This document shows positions 9,143-19,000 of a stretch of DNA of 41,193 nt, one piece after another. This DNA is from Desulfuromonadales bacterium. Its GTDB lineage: Bacteria; Desulfobacterota; Desulfuromonadia; Desulfuromonadales; JACZKF01. Both the position numbers and the translations under genes were made by a program. Within the stretch, counting starts at the first letter, position 1, and the number at the start of each line of letters is the position of its first letter. The stretch spans positions 1-41,193 of the forward strand of contig JARFUG010000020.1 in assembly GCA_029289095.1 (NCBI GenBank), given 5' to 3'. The notes beneath the pieces are model-generated. The model was not told the origin of the DNA. It saw only the letters and a program-made list of their open reading frames with translations, and ran no database searches.

Positions 9143-9577
9143 TCAGCGTCGACCGAAAATTTTCCTGTCGAGAGAAAACCTCCCCGGCCCCACTGCCATC
9201 AGCAAAAGGGCGATGCAGAAAAAAAGCGCCGCCAGCTCGTAGGAAGGGCCTCCCCCCATGGCGACGAACGGGTCGCCGCGCATGAATGCGTGCACGACGA
9301 AGGCGACGGCCATGGTGCAGGCAATCCCCAGAGAGGCAAGGGGAATTAGAAGACCGAGTATCCATGCCAGCCCGCCGCCGAATTCCGAGATTGCAGCAAG
9401 GGCCTGGAAAATCCCCGGTGCAAAGCCGTCGGGCCCCATCCAACTGAAGGGATTCTGGATTTTGCGCCACCCGTGGAACATGAAGGCGAGCCCCGCCACG
9501 CTGCGAAGCAGAAGGAGCGCGGCGTCCGCCGAGGTTGCATGCAGCGCAGGGACCGTGAAGAATCGTTTGATTTCCAT
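9143..9577 (-). CDS. DoxX-family membrane protein
   Basis: A 144-residue protein with four hydrophobic segments typical of DoxX (AALLLLRSVAGLAFMFHGW, ...ISEFGGGLAWILGLL, ...ACTMAVAFVVHAF, ...ALFFCIALLLMAV). An ATG nine codons upstream is in frame but lacks a ribosome site; the start at 9577 has GAGGAT at 9-bp spacing. DoxX proteins are inner-membrane proteins linked in some organisms to quinone/thiosulfate metabolism or redox stress, but most members, including this one, have no proven role. It is divergent from the TRAP operon. Confidence 0.8.
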   Translation of the reverse strand: MEIKRFFTVPALHATSADAALLLLRSVAGLAFMFHGWRKIQNPFSWMGPDGFAPGIFQALAAISEFGGGLAWILGLLIPLASLGIACTMAVAFVVHAFMRGDPFVAMGGGPSYELAALFFCIALLLMAVGPGRFSLDRKIFGRR

Positions 9578-9644
9578 GGCGAAATGATCCTCATCGAAAT
9601 TCATGAATTTTTCGCATCAGAAACAGCATTGGACAAAATTGCAT

Positions 9645-9656
9645 CTATAATTATAG
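9645..9656. promoter_or_regulatory. Palindrome with a -10 box on both strands
   Basis: CTATAATTATAG is a perfect 12-bp palindrome that contains TATAAT on each strand. It sits in the space between the divergent DoxX gene and TRAP operon. It could serve as back-to-back -10 elements, but no good -35 is visible at 17 bp on either side, so this is tentative. Confidence 0.35.
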
Positions 9657-9774
9657 CGCTCTGCAGAATAAGTTTGAGCTGCCGAAGCTACTTTTCGCCC
9701 TGTCACGGGCGCTGCAGGCATTGTACGAGCGGCCTTTCCGGCCGCATTATTAAACCTGGAGAAGGAGGAATGAG

Positions 9775-10743
9775 ATGAAGAGACTGACGGGAGTTCTGTT
9801 GGCGGCCGTCCTGGTTTTCGGCAGCGCTGAGTCGAGTGAGGCTCAGCAGCGCTTCGTCACCATGGGGACCGGCGGCGTGACAGGCGTCTATTACCCGACG
9901 GGTGGGGCGATCAGCCGACTGGTCAACGCAAAGCGCAGCGTCTACAACCTGCGCATGACCGTGGAGTCGACCGGAGGCTCGGTCTTCAACGTCAACGCCC
10001 TGATGAACGGGGACATTGAGCTCGGGATTGTTCAGTCCGACCTGCAGTACCAGGCGTTCAACGGACTCGGCGAATGGGAGGGGCGGCCCCAGCAGAAGCT
10101 GCGCGCGATGTTCTCCATCCACCCAGAAGCCGTCACGATCCTGGCGGCGGCGGACCGCAACATCCGCTCCATCGAGGATCTCAAAGGGAAGACCGTCAAT
10201 ATCGGAGTCCCCGGTTCCGGCCAGCGGGTCAATGCTCTCGATCTCTTCACGGCTGCCGGCATCAGCCCCGACAGAGACCTCAGAGCCGAGGGGATCAGGC
10301 CAGCCGAAGCGGCAGGTATGCTGCAGGACGGCCGCATCGATGCTTATTTCTACACCGTAGGGCATCCCAACGGGTCGATCAAGGAAGCCGTTGCCGGCGC
10401 CCGCAAGGTCACTTTCGTCCCCGTCCCCGAGGAGTTGGTGAAGAAGCTCGCGGCCGAACAGCCCTACTATGCGCCGGCGCTCATTCCGATCTCCCACTAC
10501 CCGGGCGTCGCCAACCAGGGCGATGTTCCGACCTTCGGGGTGAAGGCGACGATCTGCACCTCCGCCGATGTTCACGAGGACGTCATCTACGCCATTACCA
10601 AGGAGGTCTTCCAGAACATCGATGAGCTGCGCAAACTGCACCCGGCCCTGGAAGTGCTGAGCGTCGAGAACATGCTCGAGGGGCTTTCCGCCCCGCTGCA
10701 TCCGGGGGCGCAGAGATACTTCAAGGAAGCCGGACTGCTGTAG
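9775..10743 (+). CDS. TAXI-family TRAP transporter substrate-binding protein
   Basis: A 322-residue periplasmic binding protein. A signal peptide (1-24, ending SSEA-QQ) is followed by the TAXI hallmark GTGGVTGVYYPTGG at about 31-44. Later blocks include GDIELGIVQSD, LKGKTVNIGVPGSGQR and GMLQDGRIDAYFYTVGHP. The family captures a solute outside the membrane and delivers it to a TRAP permease driven by an ion gradient; the substrate here is not known. ATG 9775 has GAAGGAGGA upstream. A hairpin and then the fused permease gene follow, so this is the first gene of a three-gene operon. Confidence 0.92.
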   Translation: MKRLTGVLLAAVLVFGSAESSEAQQRFVTMGTGGVTGVYYPTGGAISRLVNAKRSVYNLRMTVESTGGSVFNVNALMNGDIELGIVQSDLQYQAFNGLGEWEGRPQQKLRAMFSIHPEAVTILAAADRNIRSIEDLKGKTVNIGVPGSGQRVNALDLFTAAGISPDRDLRAEGIRPAEAAGMLQDGRIDAYFYTVGHPNGSIKEAVAGARKVTFVPVPEELVKKLAAEQPYYAPALIPISHYPGVANQGDVPTFGVKATICTSADVHEDVIYAITKEVFQNIDELRKLHPALEVLSVENMLEGLSAPLHPGAQRYFKEAGLL

Positions 10744-10759
10744 GAAAGAATGAGCACAG

Positions 10760-10791
10760 AGGTCGAAGGGCGCTTCGCGCCCCTTCGACCT
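10760..10791 (+). terminator. Hairpin between the TRAP binding protein and permease genes
   Basis: AGGTCGAAGGGCGC pairs with GCGCCCCTTCGACCT with one bulged C, giving a very stable stem followed by a weak T-rich stretch (TTGATTTTG). It sits 16 bp after the binding-protein stop and 22 bp before the permease start. Such hairpins commonly cause partial termination or protect the upstream mRNA, so that binding protein exceeds permease. Confidence 0.55.
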
Positions 10792-10813
10792 CCGTTGATT
10801 TTGTGGTGTTCGC

Positions 10814-12895
10814 ATGACCGAGAGGAAGAATCCGTCGCCCGACGAAGGGGTTCGGGCGGCGCAGAGGATGAGGGAAGAGGAGGAGCTGGGGCTGCGCCGG
10901 GTCGATGGGTGGTTGCGCTATCTCGTCCCGGCGGTGGCCTTGTGCTGGTCTCTTTTTCAGCTTTCGCTCTCGAGCTGGCTGATCCTCGACTCGACGATCA
11001 TCCGCTCGATCCACCTTGCTTTTGCGCTGACCATCGTTTTTCTCTCATATCCGACGCTGCGCCGCGACGTGAAGACGCCGGGGCTGCGGTGGTTGGGGGA
11101 GAAACGCGGGATTCCTGTCCCGGATATCGTCCTTGCGGTGCTTGCCGCTCTGGCGGCGCTCTATATCACCATCGATTACACGGGACTTGCCTCGCGCATC
11201 GGACGCCCCATCACCCGCGATCTGATCGTGGGGGTCTTTCTGGTCGTCGTTCTGCTCGATGCGGCCCGTCGGGTGATCGGGCCGGCCCTGCCGGTGATCG
11301 CCGGACTTTTCACCTTCTACGCCTTTTTCGGGCCGTACATGCCCGACTTTCTCGCCTTCAAAGGGGTGAGCCTGTCGCGTTACGTCGGCCAGATCGCCTT
11401 GACCACCGAGGGGATCTACGGCATACCCCTTGACGTTTCGGCCCGCATCGTCTTTCTCTTCGTCCTGTTCGGCGCGATGCTCGAGCGCGCCGGCGCAGGG
11501 CGTTTCTTCATCGACCTGGCCATGAGTCTGCTCGGGCGTTTCAAGGGAGGACCGGCCAAGGCGGCCGTCCTCTCCAGCGGCATGACCGGCATCGTCTCCG
11601 GTTCATCCATCGCCAATGTCGTGACGACGGGAACTTTCACCATCCCGCTGATGAAAAAGGTCGGCTACCCGGCGAAAAAGGCCGCCGCCATCGAGGTCGC
11701 CGTCTCCACCAACGGCCAGTTGATGCCGCCGATCATGGGGGCCGCCGCCTTCATTATCGCCGAGTACGTCAACATCCCTTACCTTGAAGTCTGCAAGGCG
11801 GCCGCCGTGCCGGCCTTCGCCTCCTACATCGCCCTTTTCTACCTGACCCACATCGAGGCCTCCAAGCTCGGCATGCAGGGGCTTCCCAGGGCCGATCTCC
11901 CCCGCTTTTTTCTGACGCTGCGGCACGGCTGGCACTACCTGCTGCCGATTTTCGTCCTTCTCTACGAGCTGATCATTCCGCGCCATTCCCCCGACCTGGC
12001 GGCGTTTCGGGCGATCCTGACCCTTGCTGTGATCATGCTCCTGCAGCATGTGGTCACCCGTAAGAACAGCGGCATCACCGTCGTTCAGGGGCTCACCCTC
12101 GGCTTTCTCGACCTCGTCTCCGGGCTGATCGCCGGGGCGCGCAACATGGTGAGCGTTGCCGTGGCGACGGCGTCGGCCGGGATTGTCGTGGGGGTGGTGA
12201 CGATGGGGCTGGGAGGACTCGTCACCGAGATCATCGACATTCTGAGCATGGGAAATCTCTTCCTCATGCTCCTCATCACGGCGCTGGCCTGCCTGATCCT
12301 CGGCATGGGGCTCCCCACCACGGCCAACTACATCGTCATGGCGTCGCTGACCGCTCCGGCCCTGGTGACCATCGCAGAGTGGCAGGGGTTCGCCGTGCCG
12401 TTGATCGCAGCGCACCTGTTCGTCTTCTATTTCGGCATACTTGCCGACGACACGCCGCCGGTGGGACTGGCGGCGTACGCCGCCAGCGCCATCGCCAAGA
12501 GCGATCCGATCCCCACCGGGATCCAGGGATTCATGTACGACATCCGTACGGCGGTTCTCCCCTTCATGTTCATCTTCAACACCGACATGCTCCTGATCGG
12601 GATTACCAGTTTCCCCCTTGCGCTCTACATCTTCGTCATGACGTGCGTGGGGACGTGCACCTTCGTCGCCGCCACCCAGGGGTGGTTCCTCATCAAGGCG
12701 CGCTGGTACGAGATCATTCTCCTCCTCGGTGTCGCCCTGATCATGTTCCGGCCCGGCTTCTTCGCCCATTACATCGGCATCGACAACCATTTTCTGAGCT
12801 ATCTCGTCGGCCTTGGGCTCGCAGGGGGGATCTGCCTGCTTCAATGGCTGCGGATGCGCCTTCGCGCCACCACGGAAACCGAATCGGCGAGGTGA
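10814..12895 (+). CDS. TRAP transporter permease, fused 4TM-12TM subunits (TAXI type)
   Basis: A 693-residue polytopic inner-membrane protein. After a charged cytosolic N-terminus (about 1-30) come the small-subunit-like helices, then the large DctM-like part with GIVSGSSIANVVTTGTFTIP, NGQLMPPIMGAAAF and GLPTTANYIV. These are conserved signatures of fused TAXI permeases. The last helices end near RPGFFAHYIG. It carries the bound solute inward using an ion gradient. No strong ribosome site precedes ATG 10814; translation may depend on the upstream hairpin region, or on the in-frame ATG at 10868. The stop is 3 bp before the universal stress protein gene. Confidence 0.92.
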   Translation: MTERKNPSPDEGVRAAQRMREEEELGLRRVDGWLRYLVPAVALCWSLFQLSLSSWLILDSTIIRSIHLAFALTIVFLSYPTLRRDVKTPGLRWLGEKRGIPVPDIVLAVLAALAALYITIDYTGLASRIGRPITRDLIVGVFLVVVLLDAARRVIGPALPVIAGLFTFYAFFGPYMPDFLAFKGVSLSRYVGQIALTTEGIYGIPLDVSARIVFLFVLFGAMLERAGAGRFFIDLAMSLLGRFKGGPAKAAVLSSGMTGIVSGSSIANVVTTGTFTIPLMKKVGYPAKKAAAIEVAVSTNGQLMPPIMGAAAFIIAEYVNIPYLEVCKAAAVPAFASYIALFYLTHIEASKLGMQGLPRADLPRFFLTLRHGWHYLLPIFVLLYELIIPRHSPDLAAFRAILTLAVIMLLQHVVTRKNSGITVVQGLTLGFLDLVSGLIAGARNMVSVAVATASAGIVVGVVTMGLGGLVTEIIDILSMGNLFLMLLITALACLILGMGLPTTANYIVMASLTAPALVTIAEWQGFAVPLIAAHLFVFYFGILADDTPPVGLAAYAASAIAKSDPIPTGIQGFMYDIRTAVLPFMFIFNTDMLLIGITSFPLALYIFVMTCVGTCTFVAATQGWFLIKARWYEIILLLGVALIMFRPGFFAHYIGIDNHFLSYLVGLGLAGGICLLQWLRMRLRATTETESAR

Positions 12896-12898
12896 ACC

Positions 12899-13387
12899 AT
12901 GATCCCGCGTTACCGAACGATCCTTTACGCCACCGATCTGTCGGTCAATGCCGCCCACGCCTTTCGGCATGCCATTGGCTTGGCGCAAAGCAACGATGCC
13001 GCCATCCATATCCTGCACGTCCTTCCGGAGGTCGATTCCGCCACGGTCCACAACGTCTCAACCGTAATGGGGGAGCAGAGGCTTGCGGAGCTGGAACTGG
13101 AACACAAGGAGGAGGTCCTGGAGATGATCCGCGAGAGTCTCCGGCGCATTGCTCGCGACGAGTCGGCCTCTGATCCGCAGCAGATCGAGTACGTCGCCGC
13201 CGTCGAAGTGCGCCACGGGTCGCCGGCGGGACGGATTCTCGAAACGGCCGAACGTATCGACGCCGACCTGATCGTTGTGGGGAGCCACGGCAAAGGGCGG
13301 CTCAAACACGTCCTGCTGGGAAGTGTGGCCGAGAAAGTTCTTCGCAAGAGCCGACGGCCTGTTCTGGTGGCGCCCCTCCCCGATTGA
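12899..13387 (+). CDS. Universal stress protein (UspA family) of the TRAP operon
   Basis: A 162-residue cytosolic USP. The N-terminus YRTILYATDLS is typical, and residues about 126-148 contain the ATP-binding pattern G-x2-G-x9-G-S (GSHGKG...GSVAEKVL). ATG 12899 follows the permease stop by 3 bp with GAGGTGA upstream, so it is co-translated with the transporter. A UspA-type ATP-binding protein, TeaD, is encoded with the TRAP transporter TeaABC of Halomonas and affects its activity. A similar regulatory role here is an inference from gene order. Confidence 0.88.
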   Translation: MIPRYRTILYATDLSVNAAHAFRHAIGLAQSNDAAIHILHVLPEVDSATVHNVSTVMGEQRLAELELEHKEEVLEMIRESLRRIARDESASDPQQIEYVAAVEVRHGSPAGRILETAERIDADLIVVGSHGKGRLKHVLLGSVAEKVLRKSRRPVLVAPLPD

Positions 13388-13415
13388 CGCCGAGCCGGAG
13401 CCGCCTTCCTATCCG

Positions 13416-14579
13416 TCAAGGCGCCTGGCGAACCAGCCCGGAGGGTACGATGGGGGAGCGTTCCAGAGCCTCTTCATCCCTCTTTTCCCCTGCGACATCG
13501 AAGACCGCTTTGCGGGAGATGAAGCCGTGTTCGGCGGCGTGCTGCGCCATGGCGCGGGTATCGGTCGCCAGGAGCAGGGGGGTGCCCGTGGCGGCAATCT
13601 CTGCCGAGAGGGCCTCGATGCTCCGGCGCCGAGAGGCTTTGCTGACGTCCCGAATATAGATCGCCGCGATCCTGCCGGGATGCTCCCGAACGATCTGGGC
13701 GTAGATCTCAGGGTCGCGCTGGCCGCTGTCTCCGATGAGAATGAAAGGGAGTTCGTCGTAGATGGCGAGCATGCGCCGGATGAGAGTGAGCTTGTACTCC
13801 TTGGCACGGCGGGGAAGGGGCCGGCGCCACGACAACCCCCATTCGCGCAGAAAGAGGATCGGCCCTTCCGGGATGTCGTGCAGTTCGAAGAACTCCTCCA
13901 GGATCTCGTAGAGCCCCCAGGGGCTGCGCGAGACGTAGAGCATCGGGTTGAATTCGTCTCCTGCGACCCCCCGGTGCAGTGCCCGGTAGAAGGCGGCGAC
14001 TCCAGGAAAGGCGACGCGCTCGCGGACCCCCTGGAAGAAAAGCCGCCAGACCATTTTCACCTTGTTCGCCACGCCGGTGAAGATCACCGTATCGTCGATG
14101 TCGCTGATGACGACGTAACGCGCCTGCCTTGGAGGAAGAAAGAAAATCCCCATGGAGCGGTGGGGGCCTGAGTCGTTGGCAGGCGCCTCGATCTGGAGGC
14201 GATGCCAGAGGCGCTCCCGGCGAGGGGGCTTGGCGAAGCACATATCGATGTGGAAGTAGCCGTCGCGGTCCGTCGTTACATGTTGGTACGAATTGCCGAA
14301 GCGGGCAGTAAGCGTAATCCCCGGAGCGCCGCGGCGCGAAATCCGCCGGGCGATATCGACCAGGTCGCGTCCGAGCCTACCCTTGCGGATGATGGGACTC
14401 GCCCGCTGCTGTCGAAAGACCCTCCCCATCAGAAAGATCTCGCGTTGCGATGCAAAGCCTCGGTAGGGTTGGATGAGCGTCCCTCCCCGGCCGCGATCGC
14501 CGCGGGCGGGACGCCCCAGCAGATAGAGAGCCCGGCCGAGCCGGGAGCCAAGATCGCTGAAGAGCTTTCGTCTGACCAT
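13416..14579 (-). CDS. App1-like phosphatidate phosphatase (DUF2183, HAD fold)
   Basis: A 387-residue protein. The middle carries the HAD motif DIDDT (Asp160, Asp162, Thr164), then the App1-type blocks NPMLYVSRSPWGLYE and FILIGDSGQRDPE with a second Asp pair. Yeast App1 is a Mg-dependent phosphatidate phosphatase linked to actin; bacterial members conserve the catalytic region but their role is unknown. The N-terminal 150 residues are basic and include a possible beta-sandwich. ATG 14579 has GGGGAGG 5 bp upstream. It converges on the USP gene (28 bp apart) and lies downstream of the DsrE-like gene on the same strand. Confidence 0.85.
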   Translation of the reverse strand: MVRRKLFSDLGSRLGRALYLLGRPARGDRGRGGTLIQPYRGFASQREIFLMGRVFRQQRASPIIRKGRLGRDLVDIARRISRRGAPGITLTARFGNSYQHVTTDRDGYFHIDMCFAKPPRRERLWHRLQIEAPANDSGPHRSMGIFFLPPRQARYVVISDIDDTVIFTGVANKVKMVWRLFFQGVRERVAFPGVAAFYRALHRGVAGDEFNPMLYVSRSPWGLYEILEEFFELHDIPEGPILFLREWGLSWRRPLPRRAKEYKLTLIRRMLAIYDELPFILIGDSGQRDPEIYAQIVREHPGRIAAIYIRDVSKASRRRSIEALSAEIAATGTPLLLATDTRAMAQHAAEHGFISRKAVFDVAGEKRDEEALERSPIVPSGLVRQAP

Positions 14580-14632
14580 GAGCCCTCCCCGGTGCGAAAG
14601 ATTTTGGCGGCCTGTCCCTCGGTGCTGCTCTG

Positions 14633-15139
14633 CTACGGTACCGCTATCACCGCGTACCCCTGGTTCTGATAGCCGGCGACCGAGATGAAGCCGTTGCCGA
14701 CCTGTTCGATTTCGCTCATCAGAGTGCCGGGATTGACGCCGAATACTCTTACGGCGTACATGCAGACCTCCATTCTGACCCCGTCTTCGTGGAATTGGCG
14801 AATCTGCTCGGCGATCTTGTCGAGAGCTTCATGTTGCGCCTCATCGAAGCCCTCCCTGTCAGTGGAGAGGAACTTGACGGCTTCCCCGTGAAAGACGATC
14901 ACAGTGCGCGGAGGGTTCGGAAGGGCGTTCACGCTCGGGTCCAGATAGATCTCCCGAACGGCAGGAAAGACCACAGTCGCCGCTTCGGGGGAGCCGAGGC
15001 CGTAATCGACGACGGTATCGAGCCTCTCAAGGCGCTCAAGAGCCGGGTACCCCGACGCCGCCGCCGGCACGGCGACGAAGATTAGTAGAGCCAGAAGGGG
15101 GATGCTGCGAAGGAAAAAGTGCTTTGAATTCATGCTCAT
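14633..15139 (-). CDS. Exported DsrE/DsrF-like protein
   Basis: A 168-residue protein. Start ATG 15139 has AAGGAG 7 bp upstream; the longer frame has none. A Sec signal peptide covers about residues 1-25 (LLALLIFVAVPAAASG). The mature part resembles the DsrE/DsrF-like sulfur-relay fold: TVIVFHGEAVKFL, a central helix region, then MEVCMYAVRVFGV with the single conserved-type Cys, and a Gly-rich C-terminus. Cytosolic relatives carry persulfides. Export of this one suggests a periplasmic sulfur or redox role, which is inference. It lies 53 bp upstream of the App1-like gene and has its own likely promoter. Confidence 0.75.
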   Translation of the reverse strand: MSMNSKHFFLRSIPLLALLIFVAVPAAASGYPALERLERLDTVVDYGLGSPEAATVVFPAVREIYLDPSVNALPNPPRTVIVFHGEAVKFLSTDREGFDEAQHEALDKIAEQIRQFHEDGVRMEVCMYAVRVFGVNPGTLMSEIEQVGNGFISVAGYQNQGYAVIAVP

Positions 15140-15212
15140 CGTGCGTCTCCTTACAGGAACCCTCCGGTCTGGGGGCCGGCACCTGCGTGCGGAGAGATCC
15201 CGCCGCAACACA

Positions 15213-15240
15213 ACTATATTGCGAATGGAAGCTGCTGCAA
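15213..15240 (-). promoter_or_regulatory. Possible promoter of the DsrE-like gene
   Basis: On the minus strand, TTGCAG (15240-15235) and TATAGT (15218-15213) are spaced by 16 bp. The -10 matches 5/6 of consensus. A start near 15206 would leave a leader of about 67 bases before ATG 15139. Confidence 0.4.
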
Positions 15241-15259
15241 GGGAGGGTGGGAAGGAGGA

Positions 15260-16048
15260 TCAGACCGCGTGGCCGAGCACCCCGTTGGCGAAGCGGATGT
15301 GGCCGATTGTGCGCCAGTCTTTGCCGAGCATGGTTGCGCCGACGGCGTCGACCGCCACCGGATCGAAGCCGGCGACGATGCGCTCGACCGGAGGGTCGCA
15401 GGTGGGGCCGCCGAGGTGGTATTCGGCCATCCCCACCGAAGCGTCGAGAAAGGCGAGGTCGGGTTTGCGGTAACGGTTGAGGTCGAAGATCGCCTCGTGC
15501 ATCCGGGAATGGAAGGCCGACTTGCGCCAGTAGCCCCCCTGCTGGAAGTACGCCGGCGGCGCGCAGCCGATGAGGTTCTTCATCGAGAGGGTGACGTCGG
15601 CCAGGGAGTGGGCCTTGAGGACCGCCGCCGAGACCAGGAAGCTCTCCATCACCACCCGCGGCATCATGGATGAGGGGAAGACGCGGCAATCGGGGTTTTC
15701 GAGGCGGACCAGGGGGGCGTGGTTGAGATCGACCAGTTCGGCGTCGTACCTTCGGGCGAGGCTATCGTAGCCGTGCAGGCGGAAAAGTTCGGACGTCTCG
15801 ATGCCGGGATCCCCGCACCCCTCGGCGATGACGACCCTGGCCCCGCTGCAATCCCGGATGTAGGCCAGCATCGCCTCCGCCGCCGCTGCGGGGAAAGTGA
15901 TCGGGGGCGGTGAGGCGTTCACCAGGTTGGGCTTGAGAACGATCCTCTCCTGAGTCTTCAGGACCGCGGCGGCTCCGATAGCGTCCAGCGCCCTGGGGAT
16001 GCTCTGGGCAAAATCGGTGAACGCTTCGATATGGCAGGGGACAGGCAT
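15260..16048 (-). CDS. DUF362 domain protein
   Basis: A 262-residue protein with the DUF362 layout: IVLKPNLVN near residue 37, then VIAEGCGDPG, LKAHSLADVTLSMKNLIGC (the conserved K..N.G core), and GFDPVAVDAVGATMLG near the C-terminus. The family is uncharacterised; many members carry a 4Fe-4S ferredoxin-like segment, which this one lacks. No good ribosome site is seen before ATG 16048, so the start is less certain. It is transcribed in the same direction as the upstream sensor kinase (48 bp apart), but no functional link is evident. Confidence 0.8.
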   Translation of the reverse strand: MPVPCHIEAFTDFAQSIPRALDAIGAAAVLKTQERIVLKPNLVNASPPPITFPAAAAEAMLAYIRDCSGARVVIAEGCGDPGIETSELFRLHGYDSLARRYDAELVDLNHAPLVRLENPDCRVFPSSMMPRVVMESFLVSAAVLKAHSLADVTLSMKNLIGCAPPAYFQQGGYWRKSAFHSRMHEAIFDLNRYRKPDLAFLDASVGMAEYHLGGPTCDPPVERIVAGFDPVAVDAVGATMLGKDWRTIGHIRFANGVLGHAV

Positions 16049-16096
16049 GGATGCAATTCTGAGACAAAACCGGGGTCAATGCAAGGCGGATTGCGT

Positions 16097-19000
16097 TTAC
16101 CCTTTGAGAGGGAGGGCGAAGACGACCCGGGTTCCTTTCCCCGGGGAGCTTTCGACCCTGATCGTTCCGCCATGCGCTTCGACAATGTTCTTGACGATCG
16201 TCATCCCCAATCCGATTCCGCTGACCGCCGAGTCAGCGCTCCCTCGATAGAATTTATCAAAGACATGTTCCAGGACCTCCGGTCTCATGCCGACCCCCTC
16301 GTCCTCAACAACGATTTCAGCCCGATCGGGATGCATCGCGATCTCAACCTTGATACGGCTCCCCGGTGGGGAGAACTTGACCGCGTTCCCCAGGAGATTT
16401 TCCATGACCTGCCGGATCTTGGCCGCATCGAATGAGATTTCCGGAAGATCGATCGGGAGACGCGATTCGAATCGGTGATGGGGGTTGCGGCGACGAAAAT
16501 CTTCGACCACCTCTTCGATCAGCGGCCCTATGGACGTGGCAGAAAGGGTCAGACGCACGAGCTGGCCGGATTCGATCCTGCTGAGATCAAGAAGGTCGTT
16601 GATCAGTTCGGTGAGGGATTCGGCTTTTTTGTAGATCTCTTCCAGAAACTCCCGCTCCTCTTCGAAGGTGAAGCTGCCGAAGGTCTCCTGATTCAGGAGG
16701 AGCTCCGCGTAGCCGAGCACAGATGCCAGAGGCGTGCGCAATTCATGGGCAGCGGTGGAAATGAACTCGCTCTTGAGCCGGTCGATCTCGCGCTCATTCG
16801 TGACGTCCTGCAATAGGGTGATGGCGCCGCTTCGTTTTCGCCTGTCGCTGCGCACCGCATCGGTACGGGCTCTGATGCTGCACGTCGGCGCGCCTCCCCG
16901 TGACGGCAGCGTCCATTCGACCGCCTCGGGTCTCCGGCCCGCCAGGACCGAGTCGATCTGTCTTCGCAGGGCAGGCTCTATCGGGAACTCGCCTATGAGG
17001 CGACCTCTGGTGTCCGTCGCTTCCAGCCCCAGGATCTTGGCGGCGGGGCGGTTGAGCAGGATGATGCGCCCCTGCCGGTCGACCCCCACAAGGCCGGCCC
17101 TGAGTGAACGCAAGATGGCGGAAATCTGCTCCTGGGCCTGGCGCAGTTCCCTGTCTTTTCTGCGACGCTCCAGGGCGTTGGCGAAGAACTCTCCGACCAG
17201 GCGCAGCAGCAGCACGATATCGTCCTGCCACTTTTTTTTCTGCCGAACGGCGTCGAAACCGATAAAACCGATCACCCTGCCTTCGATCAACATGGGGACG
17301 CACAGGATCGAACGGATCCTCTGCCGTTCGAATTCATCCCTTTCCGCCTTGGCATCCAGGTCGGCCGTATCCGAAACGACGATAGTCTCGCCCCGGAAAA
17401 TCTTCCCGAAAATCCAGGGAAAGCGTGACGTCGGCAAGTTCTGCAGTTCCCCTTTGAAGGAAGTGATCTGAGCAGCACACCACTCATGGGTATTGGAGAA
17501 GCGATCGCCGTCGTCCGAGAACTGGAAGACATAGCAGCGGTCCACCCCCACGAAGGAGCCGATTTCAGACAGAGCGGCTTCGATGGCGGTATCGACCGAC
17601 TCGGGCTCGAGATTGAGCATGCGGGTGGAGAGGGTCGCAACGAGGTGATCGAGCCGCGCGCGGTATTCCAGGGAGTCGGTCGCAAGACGGCGCTCCAGGG
17701 CGCTGCCGACCAGGTCGCCGAAGGTGCGCAGAAGCACGATGTCGCGCTCGTCCCAGGCCTTTTCGGCATGCACCGCGTCAAAACCGACGATCCCCCCGAG
17801 ATCCCCCTTGATGAGGACCGGGACGGAGATCATGCTCTGGATCTGCTGTTCGGCAAAATGCGCCCTTTCCTTCGCCGCCTCCGGGGGGAGTTCCGAGATC
17901 CGGGGAATATGGACGATTTTGCGGGCGCGCAGCTTCCCGATGAGCCAGGGGAAATCGGACACGGGCAGCTCCTGCAGATGCTCGATTTCACAACTCGTTT
18001 CGGGTGAACAGGCTTCGTGGGTGTTGGACATCCGTTCGCCGTCTTCGGAGAGGCGAAAGAGGTAGGCGCGGTCGACCCCTGCGAATTCGACGAGATCATG
18101 CAGGGCCGACTCAATGTTCTTGTCGAGATCAGAAGGCTCCCCCTCCATGAATCGGGTGGAGATGGCGGCGATCAGCGCCTCGAATCGCTCCCGGTAGAGG
18201 AGGTCGCTCTCCCACTTCTTTCTCTCGCTGATGTCGGCGAAAAGGACGGCCATGCGACCGGCGCCGGTGGGGAAGGCGTGGACTTCGAAAATCCCCGAGA
18301 TCTCGTCCTCATACGGAACTTCGAGCGATTGCCAGCGGGTGCCGCGGCACACCTCCCGGTAACGTGCGGGGATTTCCGTCAGGCGCAAGGGGGGGAACGC
18401 CTCTTCGAGGGTGCGTCCGAAAAGAGGCACGTGCGCGATCCCCAGGATGGCGTCTGCGGCCGGGTTGGCTCCGGTGAGGATGAGCTCTTCTCCCACGAGC
18501 TGATAGAGGTGAACGCCGAGGGGGGTAGAGTCGATGACGTTGCGAAAGCGCTCCTCGCTTTCGCGAAGGGCGGCTTCCACCCGCTTGCGCTCCGTGAGGT
18601 CGCGCGCGATGCAGAGTATCGCCGGTCGTTCCTCGATCTCGATCTTGCGGGCACTGATCTCTACCGGGATCTTGCGGCCGTCTCTGCTGGTATGTTCCGT
18701 CTCGAAAACGGCCGTCCCCTCCTTGAGTATGAATTGAACCTGGAGTTCGGCGTCTTTCGCGATCACGTTTGAATCGATGTCTTTCACCTGCCTGCGCAAC
18801 AACTCCCTCCTGGAGTACCCGAGGCGGGCGCAGGCCATTTCGTTGACATCGAGGATGCGGCCGGAGGGACCGATAATGAAGAGGGCATCGTTGGCGTTTT
18901 GAAAAAGGTGACGAAATTTCTCCTCCGACTTGAGCAGCCGCTCCTTCGATGCGAGCAACGACGCTTCCCTCGTCCCCATTTCGTTCACCAGCCGCACCAG

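Noticed and set aside
11603-13051. 482-codon minus-strand ORF opposite the TRAP permease
   Set aside because: Antisense shadow of a membrane-protein gene, giving His/Asp/Glu/Gly-rich nonsense. The plus-strand permease motifs are unambiguous.
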